Source of the DNA: CAMBDS01 sp964355675
Lineage (GTDB): Bacteria; Electryoneota; AABM5-125-24; Hatepunaeales; Hatepunaeaceae
Direction of reading: 5' to 3'
DNA: 29,319 bases
Assembly (NCBI GenBank): GCA_964355675.1
Contig: CAYHEC010000037.1
Coordinates: 1 to 29,319, forward strand
The translations under genes and the position numbers were made by a program. The notes under the pieces were generated by a model. It was not told the origin of the DNA and did no database searches. It saw only the letters and a program-made list of their open reading frames with translations. Positions 7,785-16,799 of this stretch are shown here, one piece after another (position 1 is the stretch's first letter; each line of letters opens with the position of its first letter).

Positions 7785-9071
7785 TTACGGTTCGACGCGG
7801 TACATCATCCGCGGAAACGGAATCGTCTCGCGAACATGTTGCAAGCCGCAAATCCAACTTACTGTTCGTTCAAGTCCCAGCCCAAATCCTGAATGCGGCA
7901 CAGACCCGTAACGGCGAAGATCAAGATACCACTCGAAGTATTGCTTTGGCAAGCCATGCTCGGCAATTCGCTTCTCGAGTTCTTCAAGGCTTGTCTCGCG
8001 CTCGCCGCCCCCGACAATCTCGCCGTAGCCTTCCGGAGCAATACAATCGACGCCCTTAGCAAGCATCGGATTCAACTCATCGCGCTTCATATAGAAAGCT
8101 TTTATTTCATGAGGCCAACGGTGGATAAGGACAGGTCGGTCATATTGGGCGACAACAGCGTCTTCATCGGGCGAGCCAAAGTCATCGCCGTACTTAAACT
8201 CAGTCTTGCCAACCAAAAGTTTCGACGCTTCCTCGTAGGTAATCCGCGGGAATGGCTTTTGGACGCGCTCAAGTGAGGAGGTGTCTCGCTCAAGAACCTT
8301 CAGATCCTCTTTGGCTGTCTCAAGAACCTGTCCGATAACCTCGGTCAGAAAGTCCTCGATCAAATCCATGTTCTGATCGAGATCGATGAAGGCAACCTCC
8401 GGCTCAAGCATCCAGAACTCGGTCAAGTGCTTGCGAGTCTTGGACTTCTCTGCCCGGAAGACTGGACCAAAGACATAGACCTTGCCGAAAGCCATTGCTC
8501 CGGCTTCGCCGTAAAGCTGTCCCGACTGGGTGAGGAAGACTTTGGATCCGAAGTATTCGACGCCAAAGAGAGTCGTCGTGCCTTCGACGGCGTTCGGAGT
8601 AAACATCGGGCTGTCGAAGCAGATATAGCCACGCGAATCGAAGTAGTTCCTCATGGCGCGGATCGTCTGGTGACGGACGCGGAGGATGGCGTGCTGGCGC
8701 TTGGAGCGCATCCAGAGATGCCGCCGGTCGAGCAGGAAATCGGGCCCATGCTCTTTTAGAGTGATCGGGTAATCAATCGCTTTTTGGATCAGTGTGAGTG
8801 ACTGCGCGATCAGCTCGTACCCACCGGGAGCGCGGCTGTCGGCGTGAACCGTGCCAGTCACAGTCAGCGACGATTCCTGAGTGATCTCCTTGGCGATGGC
8901 AAACTCTTCTTCGGAGACTTCGGCTTTGGAGACGACGCACTGCATGAGCGCCGATCCGTCCCTGACGATCAGGAAGGCGAGCTTGCCGGACGAGCGGCTG
9001 TTATAGAGCCACCCGGCGATTGTGATGATTTGCCCGTCATGGAGATGGGCGTCGGAAATGGAAGTGTACAT
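7785..9071 (-). CDS. asnS: Asparaginyl-tRNA synthetase
   Basis: Charges tRNA-Asn in the cytoplasm. It has 428 residues, normal for a bacterial AsnRS. An N-terminal OB fold (ITIAGWLYNSRSSGKLAFLIVRDGS, about 15-100) is followed by a class II catalytic core. Motif 2 is FRAEKSKTRKHLTEFWMLEPE and motif 3 is GFGLGLERTVSWI, followed by HVRETIPFPRMMYR. The TQSGQLYGE segment and the IPFPR ending fit AsnRS rather than AspRS. It starts with ATG at 9069-9071. Directly upstream lies an AT-rich tandem repeat in place of a recognisable Shine-Dalgarno site. The TPR gene follows after 39 bases and may be co-transcribed. Confidence 0.95.
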   Translation of the reverse strand: MYTSISDAHLHDGQIITIAGWLYNSRSSGKLAFLIVRDGSALMQCVVSKAEVSEEEFAIAKEITQESSLTVTGTVHADSRAPGGYELIAQSLTLIQKAIDYPITLKEHGPDFLLDRRHLWMRSKRQHAILRVRHQTIRAMRNYFDSRGYICFDSPMFTPNAVEGTTTLFGVEYFGSKVFLTQSGQLYGEAGAMAFGKVYVFGPVFRAEKSKTRKHLTEFWMLEPEVAFIDLDQNMDLIEDFLTEVIGQVLETAKEDLKVLERDTSSLERVQKPFPRITYEEASKLLVGKTEFKYGDDFGSPDEDAVVAQYDRPVLIHRWPHEIKAFYMKRDELNPMLAKGVDCIAPEGYGEIVGGGERETSLEELEKRIAEHGLPKQYFEWYLDLRRYGSVPHSGFGLGLERTVSWICGLQHVRETIPFPRMMYRVEP

Positions 9072-9076
9072 TAAGT

Positions 9077-9108
9077 AATTAAGAATTAAGAATTAATAAT
9101 TAAGAATT
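9077..9108. repeat. AT-rich AATTAAGAATTAAT tandem repeat upstream of asnS
   Basis: Imperfect copies of a 14-base unit (AATTAAGAATTAAT) lie five bases from the asnS ATG. The same unit, in perfect double copies, flanks the ferredoxin gene at 27487-27514 and 27869-27896. It could serve as an AT-rich promoter or upstream element or be a mobile repeat. Confidence 0.75.
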
Positions 9109-9115
9109 CAGTAGC

Positions 9116-9203
9116 ACCGGCGTCCCTGCCGGTAGAACGGGCGTCCCGCCCGTTTTCTTTCAACGATAACGCCCCGCTGGTCGGTACGGCGGGGCTCCGT
9201 ACC
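9116..9203. repeat. Three adjacent short palindromes
   Basis: ACCGGC-loop-GCCGGT (9116-9133, loop GTCCCT), AACGGGC-loop-GCCCGTT (9136-9154, loop GTCCC, with T-rich sequence after it) and GGTACGG-loop-CCGTACC (9183-9203). They lie between the toxin gene's 3' end and asnS. Any of them could end the TA transcript; the second has the best T-run, but on the plus strand. Confidence 0.8.
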
Positions 9204-9220
9204 CGCCCATTAACAAGGCT

Positions 9221-9487
9221 TCAATTGTTCTTGAATGTATCGAGAATATCATGCTTCCCGATTCCCAACAGAATGAAAAGGTCGCCCTTAATTACCATGA
9301 TGACTCTAAGGTCACAACTGATTCGGGCTTCCCAATGACCAGGCAGACGTTGGATGCGCTTAAGTTGGAGAGAGGGATGCTCTCTATTTCCATCCAGAAG
9401 AGTCATTAATCGTTCGACTCGATCTTGAATATCTGTCGGTAATTTATAGAAATCGCGTTTGAATCTTGCGCTCCATTCTACCGGCAT
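9221..9487 (-). CDS. RelE/ParE-superfamily toxin
   Basis: An 88-residue protein of RelE/ParE toxin size and pattern: WSARFKRDFYKLPTDIQDRVERL helix pair, LQLKRIQRLPGHWEARISCDLRVIMVIKGDLFILLGIGKHDIL strands. The R-I...R-V-I-M and GxHD tail are typical of mRNA-interferase members, but whether it cleaves mRNA or inhibits gyrase cannot be told from sequence. The start ATG overlaps the antitoxin stop (TAATG), so translation is coupled. Nothing suggests disruption. Confidence 0.85.
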   Translation of the reverse strand: MPVEWSARFKRDFYKLPTDIQDRVERLMTLLDGNREHPSLQLKRIQRLPGHWEARISCDLRVIMVIKGDLFILLGIGKHDILDTFKNN

Positions 9488-9762
9488 TAACGGCTCCGCA
9501 AGCGTTGGAACATTTCCGCGAAGCTATTCGCAGACTCTACCCTTCCTGCCGCTATGTCTTCATGGGCTTCGGCAAGCGCCTCTCGCCACCAAGGCGTGAA
9601 GAGATAGGCCTCGTCGCGCGGAACACTCTCGGCAGGAATAAGGATTAGTTGCCCGTCTCGTATTTCAACGAGGAGATCGTCACCGGGAACGATGCCAAGT
9701 TCCTTGGTGATTGTATCCGGGAGAGTCACCCGGTTATGTGGTTTGAGTTGTAGTTTGGTCAT
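9487..9762 (-). CDS. AbrB/MazE-family antitoxin
   Basis: A 91-residue protein with an N-terminal SpoVT-AbrB swapped-hairpin domain (KLQLKPHNRVTLPDTITKELGIVPGDDLLVEIRDGQLILIPAE, residues 3-46) and a C-terminal helical tail (WWREALAEAHEDIAAGRV..FAEMFQRL) that would wrap the toxin. Antitoxin before toxin with a TAATG overlap is the usual type II order. The operon is probably autoregulated by the AbrB domain binding upstream, but no clear operator was seen in 9763-9817. Confidence 0.85.
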   Translation of the reverse strand: MTKLQLKPHNRVTLPDTITKELGIVPGDDLLVEIRDGQLILIPAESVPRDEAYLFTPWWREALAEAHEDIAAGRVESANSFAEMFQRLRSR

Positions 9763-9817
9763 TTGATTTTTAGGACAGGATATTTAGTTTAAATAGTTGT
9801 TAATTATCAACGGGTGG

Positions 9818-9839
9818 CCCGACTTGCTTGCAAGTCGGG
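9818..9839. repeat. CCCGACTTG palindrome
   Basis: Perfect 9-bp stem CCCGACTTG/CAAGTCGGG with loop CTTG, in the 138-base gap between the antitoxin and the FapA-like gene. It could terminate the FapA-like transcript (minus strand), although no U-run follows. Confidence 0.7.
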
Positions 9840-9900
9840 TCTCAAGCCGCTGGACCTTCACCGACAGACCAGCGACAGCGGATCGGCAACCCTCCCCCCA

Positions 9901-11292
9901 CTACTCATGCTTCATTTCCACCCCGACCAACTCCCCTTGCGAAATCATAAAGTGCTGCCGCTCAAGCCTTTCCTGCACCTGCAACTGCAACCCGGCAATC
10001 GTGATCGTCACGCCGGGGAATGTGTAGCGGGAGGCTCGTACATACAGTGCGGCTTTCATAGCCCCGACCTTATCGGTTAGTTCCTTCAGATCAGCGTTCA
10101 ATATTTCGAGGTTGTTCTTCAGCTCGTGCTGAGTTGAGTAGAGCGATCCGTAGATCTTCTGCCGCGCCTCATCGACAAGGCTGATGCTCTGGTCGGCATC
10201 TTCCATTTTTTTCAGCGTTCGCTCAACTTTGTTGAGCTGAGATTCAGACCCGGCAATGAGTTTCTTCTGGCTCTCGATCTTCCCTTCCAGTTCAGATTCA
10301 AACGGAATCACGATTTCAGTGCGTGTCTGTTTGTCGTTGCCAAGGGATTTACTCTCGATGCAAAGACCAGCGGTAGTCGTACCCCCCACCAATACTCCCG
10401 CCCCACCGTTAATTTTGATGTTGCGACCGGCAATAAGATGCGCATTCATCGATTCGTTAGCAATGATGATGTCGCGTCCGGCATAAACCTCCTGATGGTG
10501 GATGTAGCGGATGACGACGTCTTCTTCCGCCTTGATGGAGCCTTTGCCCGACCCGATAAATCCCCCACGCACCAGAACACTCCGACCGGCTTCGATCTGA
10601 GCGTCTTCGACAACTCCTTTTACCTCGACTTCGCCAGTTGCAGTAATCTTGAATCTGCTAAGTACATCACCATTGACAATCACGTCGCCGTTGAAGTCAA
10701 TGCTTCCAGTTGTGTAGTTCAGGTCGCCTTTGACTTCATAAACCGTAACAACCTCGACCAGCCCGTCACTACCGAGCCTGACATGACCATGGACGTCGGA
10801 CTTGATCGCGCCTTCGCCACCATCTGCGTAACTCGTGTTCTTGCCTCGCCCAAGAGAGATTGGTCGTCCGGACACCGCTGGCAATAAATTGCCCATAATA
10901 TCGAATCCAGCTTTCCCGAATCCTGCGGGAATAGACCGCGCGAGAATCTGGCCCGGAACAACCTTTTGCATGATGTTCACATTCATGTAATCGACCGATC
11001 CATCTTCACGGATCTCAGGCGTTATGGTCGGATGAGGGTTAAACTCATACGCAATTCGGCCATCTTTACCCGCAACAGGCTCTTCCCCAGATGCAATAAG
11101 TATATCCTTGTTAAATATCTGCCCCTGAACCATTTCATCAATATCATCGTCGAGGATGCCTGAACAAATCCCGGATGTCTTTATGAATTCAATGATTCGC
11201 TCTCGTGTGAACGAATCAGACGTAACCTCCTCAGAAATAGTGAGGTAGGCTCTCATCATCGAACGATCTAATTTTAAACGAAGAATGGGCAA
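9901..11292 (-). CDS. FapA/DUF342 polysaccharide-assembly-like protein
   Basis: About 463 residues. The glycine-rich beta-helical core (GDLNYTTGSIDFNGDVIVNGDVLSRFKITATGEVEVKG...AGRSVLVRGG, IIIANESMNAHLIAGRNIKINGGAGVLVGG) and the following coiled coil (ESELEGKIESQKKLIAGSES) are those of FapA (DUF342). These proteins are found in flagellated and non-flagellated bacteria and their biochemical role is unclear. The frame opens at a TTG at 11391, but that lies inside a hairpin. The TTG at 11290-11292 is preferred because AAGGA lies six bases upstream and the protein then starts PILRLKLDRSMMRAYLTIS, as family members do. The ATG at 11257-11259 is the other option. No flagellar gene is nearby. Confidence 0.85.
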   Translation of the reverse strand: MPILRLKLDRSMMRAYLTISEEVTSDSFTRERIIEFIKTSGICSGILDDDIDEMVQGQIFNKDILIASGEEPVAGKDGRIAYEFNPHPTITPEIREDGSVDYMNVNIMQKVVPGQILARSIPAGFGKAGFDIMGNLLPAVSGRPISLGRGKNTSYADGGEGAIKSDVHGHVRLGSDGLVEVVTVYEVKGDLNYTTGSIDFNGDVIVNGDVLSRFKITATGEVEVKGVVEDAQIEAGRSVLVRGGFIGSGKGSIKAEEDVVIRYIHHQEVYAGRDIIIANESMNAHLIAGRNIKINGGAGVLVGGTTTAGLCIESKSLGNDKQTRTEIVIPFESELEGKIESQKKLIAGSESQLNKVERTLKKMEDADQSISLVDEARQKIYGSLYSTQHELKNNLEILNADLKELTDKVGAMKAALYVRASRYTFPGVTITIAGLQLQVQERLERQHFMISQGELVGVEMKHE

Positions 11293-11388
11293 CTGCCGTC
11301 CTTTACGAAAGAGAAATTCCAACACATATAATATAACCGTTAAATTCCAAATTGAAAGTACTAAGCGGCTGTCCCTTTCGATAACAAA

Positions 11389-11422
11389 CAAAGGCGTCGA
11401 TCCTCTGCGACTGACGCCTTTG
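11389..11422. terminator. Hairpin between acs and the FapA-like gene
   Basis: Perfect 10-bp stem CAAAGGCGTC/GACGCCTTTG with a 14-base loop. Read on the minus strand it follows acs and is followed by TTTGTTTGTT, so it is a plausible rho-independent terminator for acs. Loop and flanks match the hairpin at 16800-16832, including one compensated base pair in the stem. Further palindromes with an AGCACAGCT-like centre lie at 11483-11500 and 11522-11544. Confidence 0.6.
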
Positions 11423-11482
11423 TTATTGCAATTTATAGCATTGCTTGATGGAGTTGTTGTCCAAACACCAAAGTGCGGGTAA

Positions 11483-11544
11483 CCAGCACAGCTTCGCTGG
11501 GCGGGAGTTAATTGAATCTCACCCGCCGAGCACAGCTCGCCGGG
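11483..11544. repeat. Two related imperfect palindromes downstream of acs
   Basis: CCAGC...GCTGG (11483-11500) and CCCGCCGAG...CTCGCCGGG (11522-11544, two stem mismatches) share the central GCACAGCT, although their arms differ. They fill the gap between the acs stop and the 11389 hairpin. Confidence 0.65.
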
Positions 11545-11592
11545 CTACACGCTCTAATCTTGGGTGATTTGACATTTCGGGCAACTGCCCGC

Positions 11593-13539
11593 TCAGTCTT
11601 CCTCATACTTCTGTTTCAACTCTTCGATGACTGTCGGGTCAGCAAGTGTCGAAGTGTCTCCTAACACCCTGCCAGTGGCAATATCTCGTAGTAATCGCCG
11701 CATGATTTTGCCAGAGCGAGTCTTCGGCAAATCACCGGTGAAAATGATCTGCTCAGGACGAGCTATAGGACCAATTTTCTTTGCAACATGTTCTTTTAAT
11801 TGGTTGGAAAGGTCGTTCGACGATTCTACACCGCTTTTAAGAGTGACAAATGCAAGCGGCGCTTGCCCCTTGATCTCATGAGGAACTCCAACAACTGCCG
11901 CCTCGGCCACAAGATGATGATCGACCAGAGCCGACTCAACTTCCATGGTTGAGAGGTTATGACCGCCAACCAGCATCACATCATCGACTCGTCCCAATAA
12001 CCAAAAGTACCCGTCCTGATCGATCTTGACGCCATCGGCCGGAAAGTAAGCATGAGGCCATTTTGACCAGTAGGTCTTAATGAACCGCTTATGGTCGCCC
12101 CAAATTGTTCGCGCCATGCCGGGCCAGGGATTTTGGATGCCAAGATAGCCTCCGCCCTGTGCTATTTCGTTCCCCTGTTCATCGAATACCGCCGCCTTGA
12201 TCCCCGGGAAGGGTCGCGTAGCCGATCCGGGCTTAGTGGAAACCAATCCGGGAAGCGGAGCTATCATTATGTGACCGGTCTCGGTCTGCCACCACGTATC
12301 GACGATGGGACATCTTCCGCCACCAATATGCTCATTGTACCACATCCACGCTTCGGGGTTGATCGGCTCACCAACTGAACCGAGTAGGCGCAGACTGGTC
12401 AAGTTCTGCATCTGCGGCCATTTTCGTCCCCAACGCATAAAAGAACGAATTGCGGTCGGTGCGGTATAGAAAATCGTAACGCCGTAATCCTCGATCAACT
12501 TCCAGAAGCGGTTCTTATCGGGCCAATCAGGCGCGCCTTCGTAAATTAACTGAGTAGCTCCGCATGCCAGCGGTCCGTAAACTACGTATGAGTGCCCCGT
12601 CACCCAGCCGATGTCGGCGGTACACCAGAAAAGGTCTTGTGGCTTCAGGTCAAAGACCAGTTTGGTAGTGGCATAGACGCCGGTAAGATAACCGCCTATC
12701 GTGTGGAGAATCCCTTTTGGCTTTCCGGTTGTGCCGGAGGTGTAGAGAGTAAAGAGCGGGTCTTCGGAGTCCATTATTTCTGGCTCGCAGTCGGGTTCAG
12801 CGTCGTCGATCAGGCGGTGCCACCAATGATCGCGGCCTTCAGTAATATGAACTGGAAAATCGCCGCGTTTCAACACTACGACATGTTCGATTGTCGGACA
12901 CCCTTCCAGCGCAATATCGGCGTCATGCTTAAGGGGAATAATGCGTCCCCGCCTCCACCCGCCATCGGCAGTGATCAGAACTTTGGCTTCGGCGTCGATA
13001 ATTCTCTCTCGCAACGATTCGGGTGAAAAACCGCCGAATACAACCGAATGAACGGCGCCAATCCGTGCACAGGCGAGCAAGGCTATCGGTAGTTCGGGAA
13101 CCATAGGCATATAGACAGCAACCCGGTCGCTTTTGCCAACGCCGAGTTTCTTCAAGGCATTGGCGAATTTACAAACCGCCCGGTATAGCTCAAAGTAAGT
13201 AAGAATCCGACGATCCCCCGGTTCGCCTTCCCAGATGAACGCGGCTTTATGGCGGCGGTCGCTTGCCACGTGGACGTCAAGGCATGATTCGGTGATGTTG
13301 AGCTTCCCGCCGACAAACCACTTAGCGTCGGGACGATTCCATTCGAGGATTTTATCCCATTTTTTGCGCCAAACGAGCTGTTCGGCAAACGACGCCCAAA
13401 ATCCCTCCGGATCAGCATTTGCACGTTCGTAAATTCCGGGATCGTTAGCGTTAGCTTGAGCGACAAACTCTTTCGATGGAGCGAACAGACGTTCCTCGCT
13501 AAGAAGAGTTTCAAGGGTTTTGATGGAATTGTTCGACAT
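11593..13539 (-). CDS. acs: Acetyl-CoA synthetase
   Basis: Makes acetyl-CoA from acetate, ATP and CoA through acetyl-AMP. The 648 residues are the normal full length. The AMP-binding motif LYTSGTTGKPKGILHTIGGY and the WWQTETGHIM adenine/acetate pocket segment are present. The C-terminal lid ends with LPKTRSGKIMRRLLR, where Lys611 is the lysine that is acetylated in regulated Acs enzymes. The N-terminal region (FWASFAEQLVWRKKWDKILEWNRPDAKWFVGGKLN) is also typical. It starts with ATG at 13537-13539 without a visible Shine-Dalgarno site. It appears to be a single gene bounded by palindromes on both sides. Confidence 0.97.
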   Translation of the reverse strand: MSNNSIKTLETLLSEERLFAPSKEFVAQANANDPGIYERANADPEGFWASFAEQLVWRKKWDKILEWNRPDAKWFVGGKLNITESCLDVHVASDRRHKAAFIWEGEPGDRRILTYFELYRAVCKFANALKKLGVGKSDRVAVYMPMVPELPIALLACARIGAVHSVVFGGFSPESLRERIIDAEAKVLITADGGWRRGRIIPLKHDADIALEGCPTIEHVVVLKRGDFPVHITEGRDHWWHRLIDDAEPDCEPEIMDSEDPLFTLYTSGTTGKPKGILHTIGGYLTGVYATTKLVFDLKPQDLFWCTADIGWVTGHSYVVYGPLACGATQLIYEGAPDWPDKNRFWKLIEDYGVTIFYTAPTAIRSFMRWGRKWPQMQNLTSLRLLGSVGEPINPEAWMWYNEHIGGGRCPIVDTWWQTETGHIMIAPLPGLVSTKPGSATRPFPGIKAAVFDEQGNEIAQGGGYLGIQNPWPGMARTIWGDHKRFIKTYWSKWPHAYFPADGVKIDQDGYFWLLGRVDDVMLVGGHNLSTMEVESALVDHHLVAEAAVVGVPHEIKGQAPLAFVTLKSGVESSNDLSNQLKEHVAKKIGPIARPEQIIFTGDLPKTRSGKIMRRLLRDIATGRVLGDTSTLADPTVIEELKQKYEED

Positions 13540-13570
13540 AATTATTGTTTGATAATTGTATTCTGAGAGG

Positions 13571-13735
13571 GGGTACGGGCGAATTTATTCGCCCTCCCGT
13601 ATGGCAACTAAAGTCGCGCTCATACCGGCGAAAGAGTCTGTCCGAGAATACGAGAATGTGTGCCGCAGGGTGTCCTCACCCTGCGGTAAAGGTAATTTAT
13701 TCGCCCTCCCGTACGGCGGCTAAGGTCGCCGCTAC
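13571..13735. repeat. Palindrome cluster upstream of acs
   Basis: Contains GGGCGAA-TTTA-TTCGCCC (13577-13594), a part copy of that at 13691-13707, and CCGCAGGGTG-TCCT-CACCCTGCGG (13663-13686). The 26 bases at 13661-13686 recur exactly at 22961-22986. The CCTCCCGTA(C/T)GGC..CTAA segment occurs twice (13593-13612 and 13704-13723). This fills the 234-base gap between the glycosyltransferase stop and acs. Confidence 0.85.
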
Positions 13736-13773
13736 CCGAACTACGCGATAAAACTACTTTGATATGACACAAG

Positions 13774-14925
13774 TCACCGATCCATCAATTCTCTGCATAT
13801 ACCTTCAAACTGAGCCGCAACTGCTTCATGAGCAAATCTATCAGCCGCCCAGTTGGCTATGGCGATCCGGTCATAATCAGGCAATTTCGTGATCAATTTT
13901 ATGATTCCCGCGGCAAGTTCCTCCCCATCCGCCGCCCGGACCAGCACCCCCCGGCTGTCGCTGATCAATTCCGGAATAGCTCCCACTTGCGAAGCCACTG
14001 TTGGCAAGCCTGTCGCTAATCCCTCCGCAATTCCTACACCGAACGTCTCTCCGAGACTTGAAGAAAGACCGAAGTCAACGCTTTGCATAAGACTCGCTAT
14101 CTCTGCCTTACGAAGCACACCATGAAATTTGATCATCTCTTCGATGCCAAGATCAACTGCTTTTTGTTCGAGCATCCTCCTGTCTGGACCATCTCCGACA
14201 ACATTTATAAGAATTGGAACATCTTGCTTTCGCAGAATCGCCAGTGCGTCGAGCAGATATGTATAGCCCTTTATCGGAATCAACGATGCGACCATGACGC
14301 CTTGGAGTGGAGAGTTTGCTTTCCATCCATTTGCCGCCGGATGAAATAGCGACGTGTCTATCCCAATGGGAACCGTCTTGTAACGGGCGTCAATTCCATG
14401 CGCTTCCAGCAATCCTTGTAGATAACGACTGATCGAAATCACACGATCTGCATGCCCTAAACCCCAACGAGCCTTAAGTTTCTCAATCCCTTTAACCATT
14501 CCTCGATAAAAACCGGAGTAATGCTCCGTAGCGATAACCGGGATGCCCGCCCGATGACCGGCAATCACCGCCGGTATCGATGCATGATAAGTGGTTGCGT
14601 GGATAATGTCTGGTTTGAATTCGGAAATCAATTTGTTCAAAAGCCATATCTGGCTCAGAAGCCGGCTAACAAACCGAATCTTGGGAATCGCTCCTCTCCC
14701 CTGCGTGAGACGAATAACCTGCAGACCGTCGAATACCTCTTCTGTCATTTGGAATGAGGATGCACGGCGGGTATCATCCATTGAAAGAACAATCACTTTC
14801 ACATCATTCTGTGAAGCAATGGATCGACACAATTCATGTACAAATATCCCGGTCACGGGATCGGTAAGGGTCGGATACCACGGAGTAAAAAAAAGAATTC
14901 GCAATCTACCTTGATCCAATTTCAT
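13774..14925 (-). CDS. GT4-family glycosyltransferase
   Basis: A 383-residue GT-B glycosyltransferase of family GT4. The N-terminal Rossmann domain begins LRILFFTPWYPTLTDPVTGIFVHELCRSIA (acceptor side). The donor-binding half carries SLIPIKGYTYLLDAL, VVGDGPDRRMLEQ and the E-x7-E motif with Glu293 and Glu301 (ETFGVGIAEGLATGLPTVAS). Sugar and acceptor are unknown; exopolysaccharide, lipid or O-antigen synthesis are all possible. Its ATG overlaps the dnaG stop (ATGA), so it is translated together with primase, an arrangement that looks accidental rather than functional. Confidence 0.93.
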   Translation of the reverse strand: MKLDQGRLRILFFTPWYPTLTDPVTGIFVHELCRSIASQNDVKVIVLSMDDTRRASSFQMTEEVFDGLQVIRLTQGRGAIPKIRFVSRLLSQIWLLNKLISEFKPDIIHATTYHASIPAVIAGHRAGIPVIATEHYSGFYRGMVKGIEKLKARWGLGHADRVISISRYLQGLLEAHGIDARYKTVPIGIDTSLFHPAANGWKANSPLQGVMVASLIPIKGYTYLLDALAILRKQDVPILINVVGDGPDRRMLEQKAVDLGIEEMIKFHGVLRKAEIASLMQSVDFGLSSSLGETFGVGIAEGLATGLPTVASQVGAIPELISDSRGVLVRAADGEELAAGIIKLITKLPDYDRIAIANWAADRFAHEAVAAQFEGICRELMDR

Positions 14926-16727
14926 TTTGACTTGAGGGCTTGAAGTTGGCGTGTCAATTCGACTTTCCGCTCCAGAAGCGCTCGATTTTCTTCAAATGTT
15001 CTTCCTGGCTGACTAATCTTTTCGTTAATTTCTACAAGCTCTCTTTCATTGATTCGATTGATTAATAGCGATATACATTTTTGCATCTCCTCTCTGGATT
15101 CCTCCGGAGATTGGTTTCCAGAACTTAGACTGGCTTCGGCAAGGAAAGCCCGAAGTGAGGGATCAGATATTTTATCGATTACTGCCTCGGCTGACGGCCT
15201 ACGCCCCGTCAAGTAATCCTGCTCCAGAGCAAGATAGATTGCCCGTAAGCCGGGATGCTCGAATTGTTCGGCGGCGACGGAAACCATCGCCTCAGGAATC
15301 AGCGATGGATAGCTGAGCAAGGCTCTCAACAACTCGCGTTCCGGGTTTTGATCAGGCGAAATAGTGAGACTCTTATCAGTTGAGACTGACTCTCCGGCAC
15401 TCCTTATTCCGCTACCTGCAGACTTTTCGAGTAAGTCACGACGTAAACCAGTCAAATTTGCAAGTTCACTGATCAAAATATCTCGTTGCAGATGGTCCCG
15501 CACTGTGCGAAGCGTTTCCAAAATTCCCTTCGCCGCGTCAAGAAGCTCCTTTTGTCCCATCCGCTTGTCCATTCCCGCTGTTTCAAGCCGGAACTGAACG
15601 AACGATTTTTCCTGCGAGAGTACCTCACGAAGCGCCTCGCTTCCGGCTTTACGTAGCAAAGAATCCGGGTCTTCGCCCGCTGGAAGCATCGCCATGCGCG
15701 CCTCGATACCAGCGATTGTCAATAAGTCCGCCGCTCGAACAGCGGCAGTCCTTCCAGCGCTGTCACCATCATATACGATCACCACCCTGCCCGAAAAGCG
15801 ACCCAACAATTTTGCCTGCTCCTCGGTCAGCGACGTTCCGAGCGAAGCGACTACATTCAAGGTTCCCGCCTGCACCAACGCCAACAGATCGATGTATCCT
15901 TCGACAAGGTACGCGGTTCCCGACCGACGAATATCATCTCGGGCGTTTACCAGACCGTAGAGATGTTCGCCCTTGTGGTAAATAGTTGTCTCGGCGCTGT
16001 TGACGTACTTGGCGATGTCATCATCAGGAGTAATTCCCTCGATGCGTCTTGCTCCGAACGCGACCGGCTTTCCGGCAAGACTCTGAATCGGAAAAATCAC
16101 TCGTGCTCGAAATCGATCCACGAATCCACTGCCAACCTTCTTCTTATACGCAAGCCCGGCACGAACCAGCGTTTCTCCATCGACCCCAAGGCGATTCGCG
16201 CTGGTAACCAGCCCATCCCACCCATCCTCGGCAAATCCAATCCGAAATTTTTTTATCAGTTCTGTTCCAATTCCTCGGTCATTCAGGTATTTGAAAGCGG
16301 TGTCCGATTCCTTTGAACGGGAAGAACTCAACAATCGTTCATGAAACCACTTCTCAGCAACCGAGCACGCATGAAAGAGTTGCTCGCGCTCCCGGTTGTC
16401 TGATGTTGATGTGTCCTTGGATTCTGTTGTGGTTAGGGTAATTCCGGCCTTCTCGGCGAGCATCCTCACGGCTTCACCGAAAGAAAGCCGTTCGATTTCC
16501 ATCACGAAATTTATTGCACTGCCTCCCTTACCACAACCGAAGCAATGATACATCCCGCGATCAGAGCGAACGTGAAACGAAGCGCTTTTTTCGCTATGAA
16601 ATGGACAACGCCCCCAGAGGTCACTTTGCCCACGTCTTTTCAAGGTAACGTAACCACCGATCAGGTCGGCGATGTCGATCGCTTGTTTGACGCGCTCTAA
16701 TTCGCTCTCGTCGAAATAGGAACTCAT
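14922..16727 (-). CDS. dnaG: DNA primase
   Basis: Synthesises RNA primers at the replication fork. From the ATG at 16725-16727 it has 601 residues. The CHC2 zinc ribbon is CPFHSEKSASFHV..MYHCFGCGKGG (Cys41, His44, Cys62, Cys65). The Toprim core has YLVEGYIDLLAL and VVIVYDGDSAGRTAA. A helical C-terminal DnaB-interacting region follows the low-conservation linker. The frame is open to a GTG at 16775, but that would read into the palindrome at 16753, so the internal ATG is preferred. No Shine-Dalgarno site is seen. The downstream glycosyltransferase overlaps by 4 bases. Confidence 0.95.
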   Translation of the reverse strand: MSSYFDESELERVKQAIDIADLIGGYVTLKRRGQSDLWGRCPFHSEKSASFHVRSDRGMYHCFGCGKGGSAINFVMEIERLSFGEAVRMLAEKAGITLTTTESKDTSTSDNREREQLFHACSVAEKWFHERLLSSSRSKESDTAFKYLNDRGIGTELIKKFRIGFAEDGWDGLVTSANRLGVDGETLVRAGLAYKKKVGSGFVDRFRARVIFPIQSLAGKPVAFGARRIEGITPDDDIAKYVNSAETTIYHKGEHLYGLVNARDDIRRSGTAYLVEGYIDLLALVQAGTLNVVASLGTSLTEEQAKLLGRFSGRVVIVYDGDSAGRTAAVRAADLLTIAGIEARMAMLPAGEDPDSLLRKAGSEALREVLSQEKSFVQFRLETAGMDKRMGQKELLDAAKGILETLRTVRDHLQRDILISELANLTGLRRDLLEKSAGSGIRSAGESVSTDKSLTISPDQNPERELLRALLSYPSLIPEAMVSVAAEQFEHPGLRAIYLALEQDYLTGRRPSAEAVIDKISDPSLRAFLAEASLSSGNQSPEESREEMQKCISLLINRINERELVEINEKISQPGRTFEENRALLERKVELTRQLQALKSK

Positions 16728-16752
16728 GTGAGGATATATCCAAAAAAAACTT

Positions 16753-16781
16753 CTTGGAGGGCGGGTTTTAACCACCCTCTA
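16753..16781. repeat. CTTGGAGGGCGGG palindrome upstream of dnaG
   Basis: One copy of the GAGGGCGGGTT-AACCCGCCCTC family with one unpaired base (ACCACCC on the right arm), 26 bases from the dnaG start. Other copies lie at 23911, 23957 and 29159. Confidence 0.8.
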
Positions 16782-16799
16782 CATCTACAGTTTCTTAGA

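Noticed and set aside
7785..9071. Aspartyl-tRNA synthetase
   Set aside because: Length, the TQSGQLYGE segment and the IPFPR end fit AsnRS better; the insertion domain of bacterial AspRS is missing.
9901..11292. Flagellar gene cluster
   Set aside because: The FapA/DUF342 protein stands alone, with no other motility gene in the window, and such proteins also occur in non-flagellated bacteria.
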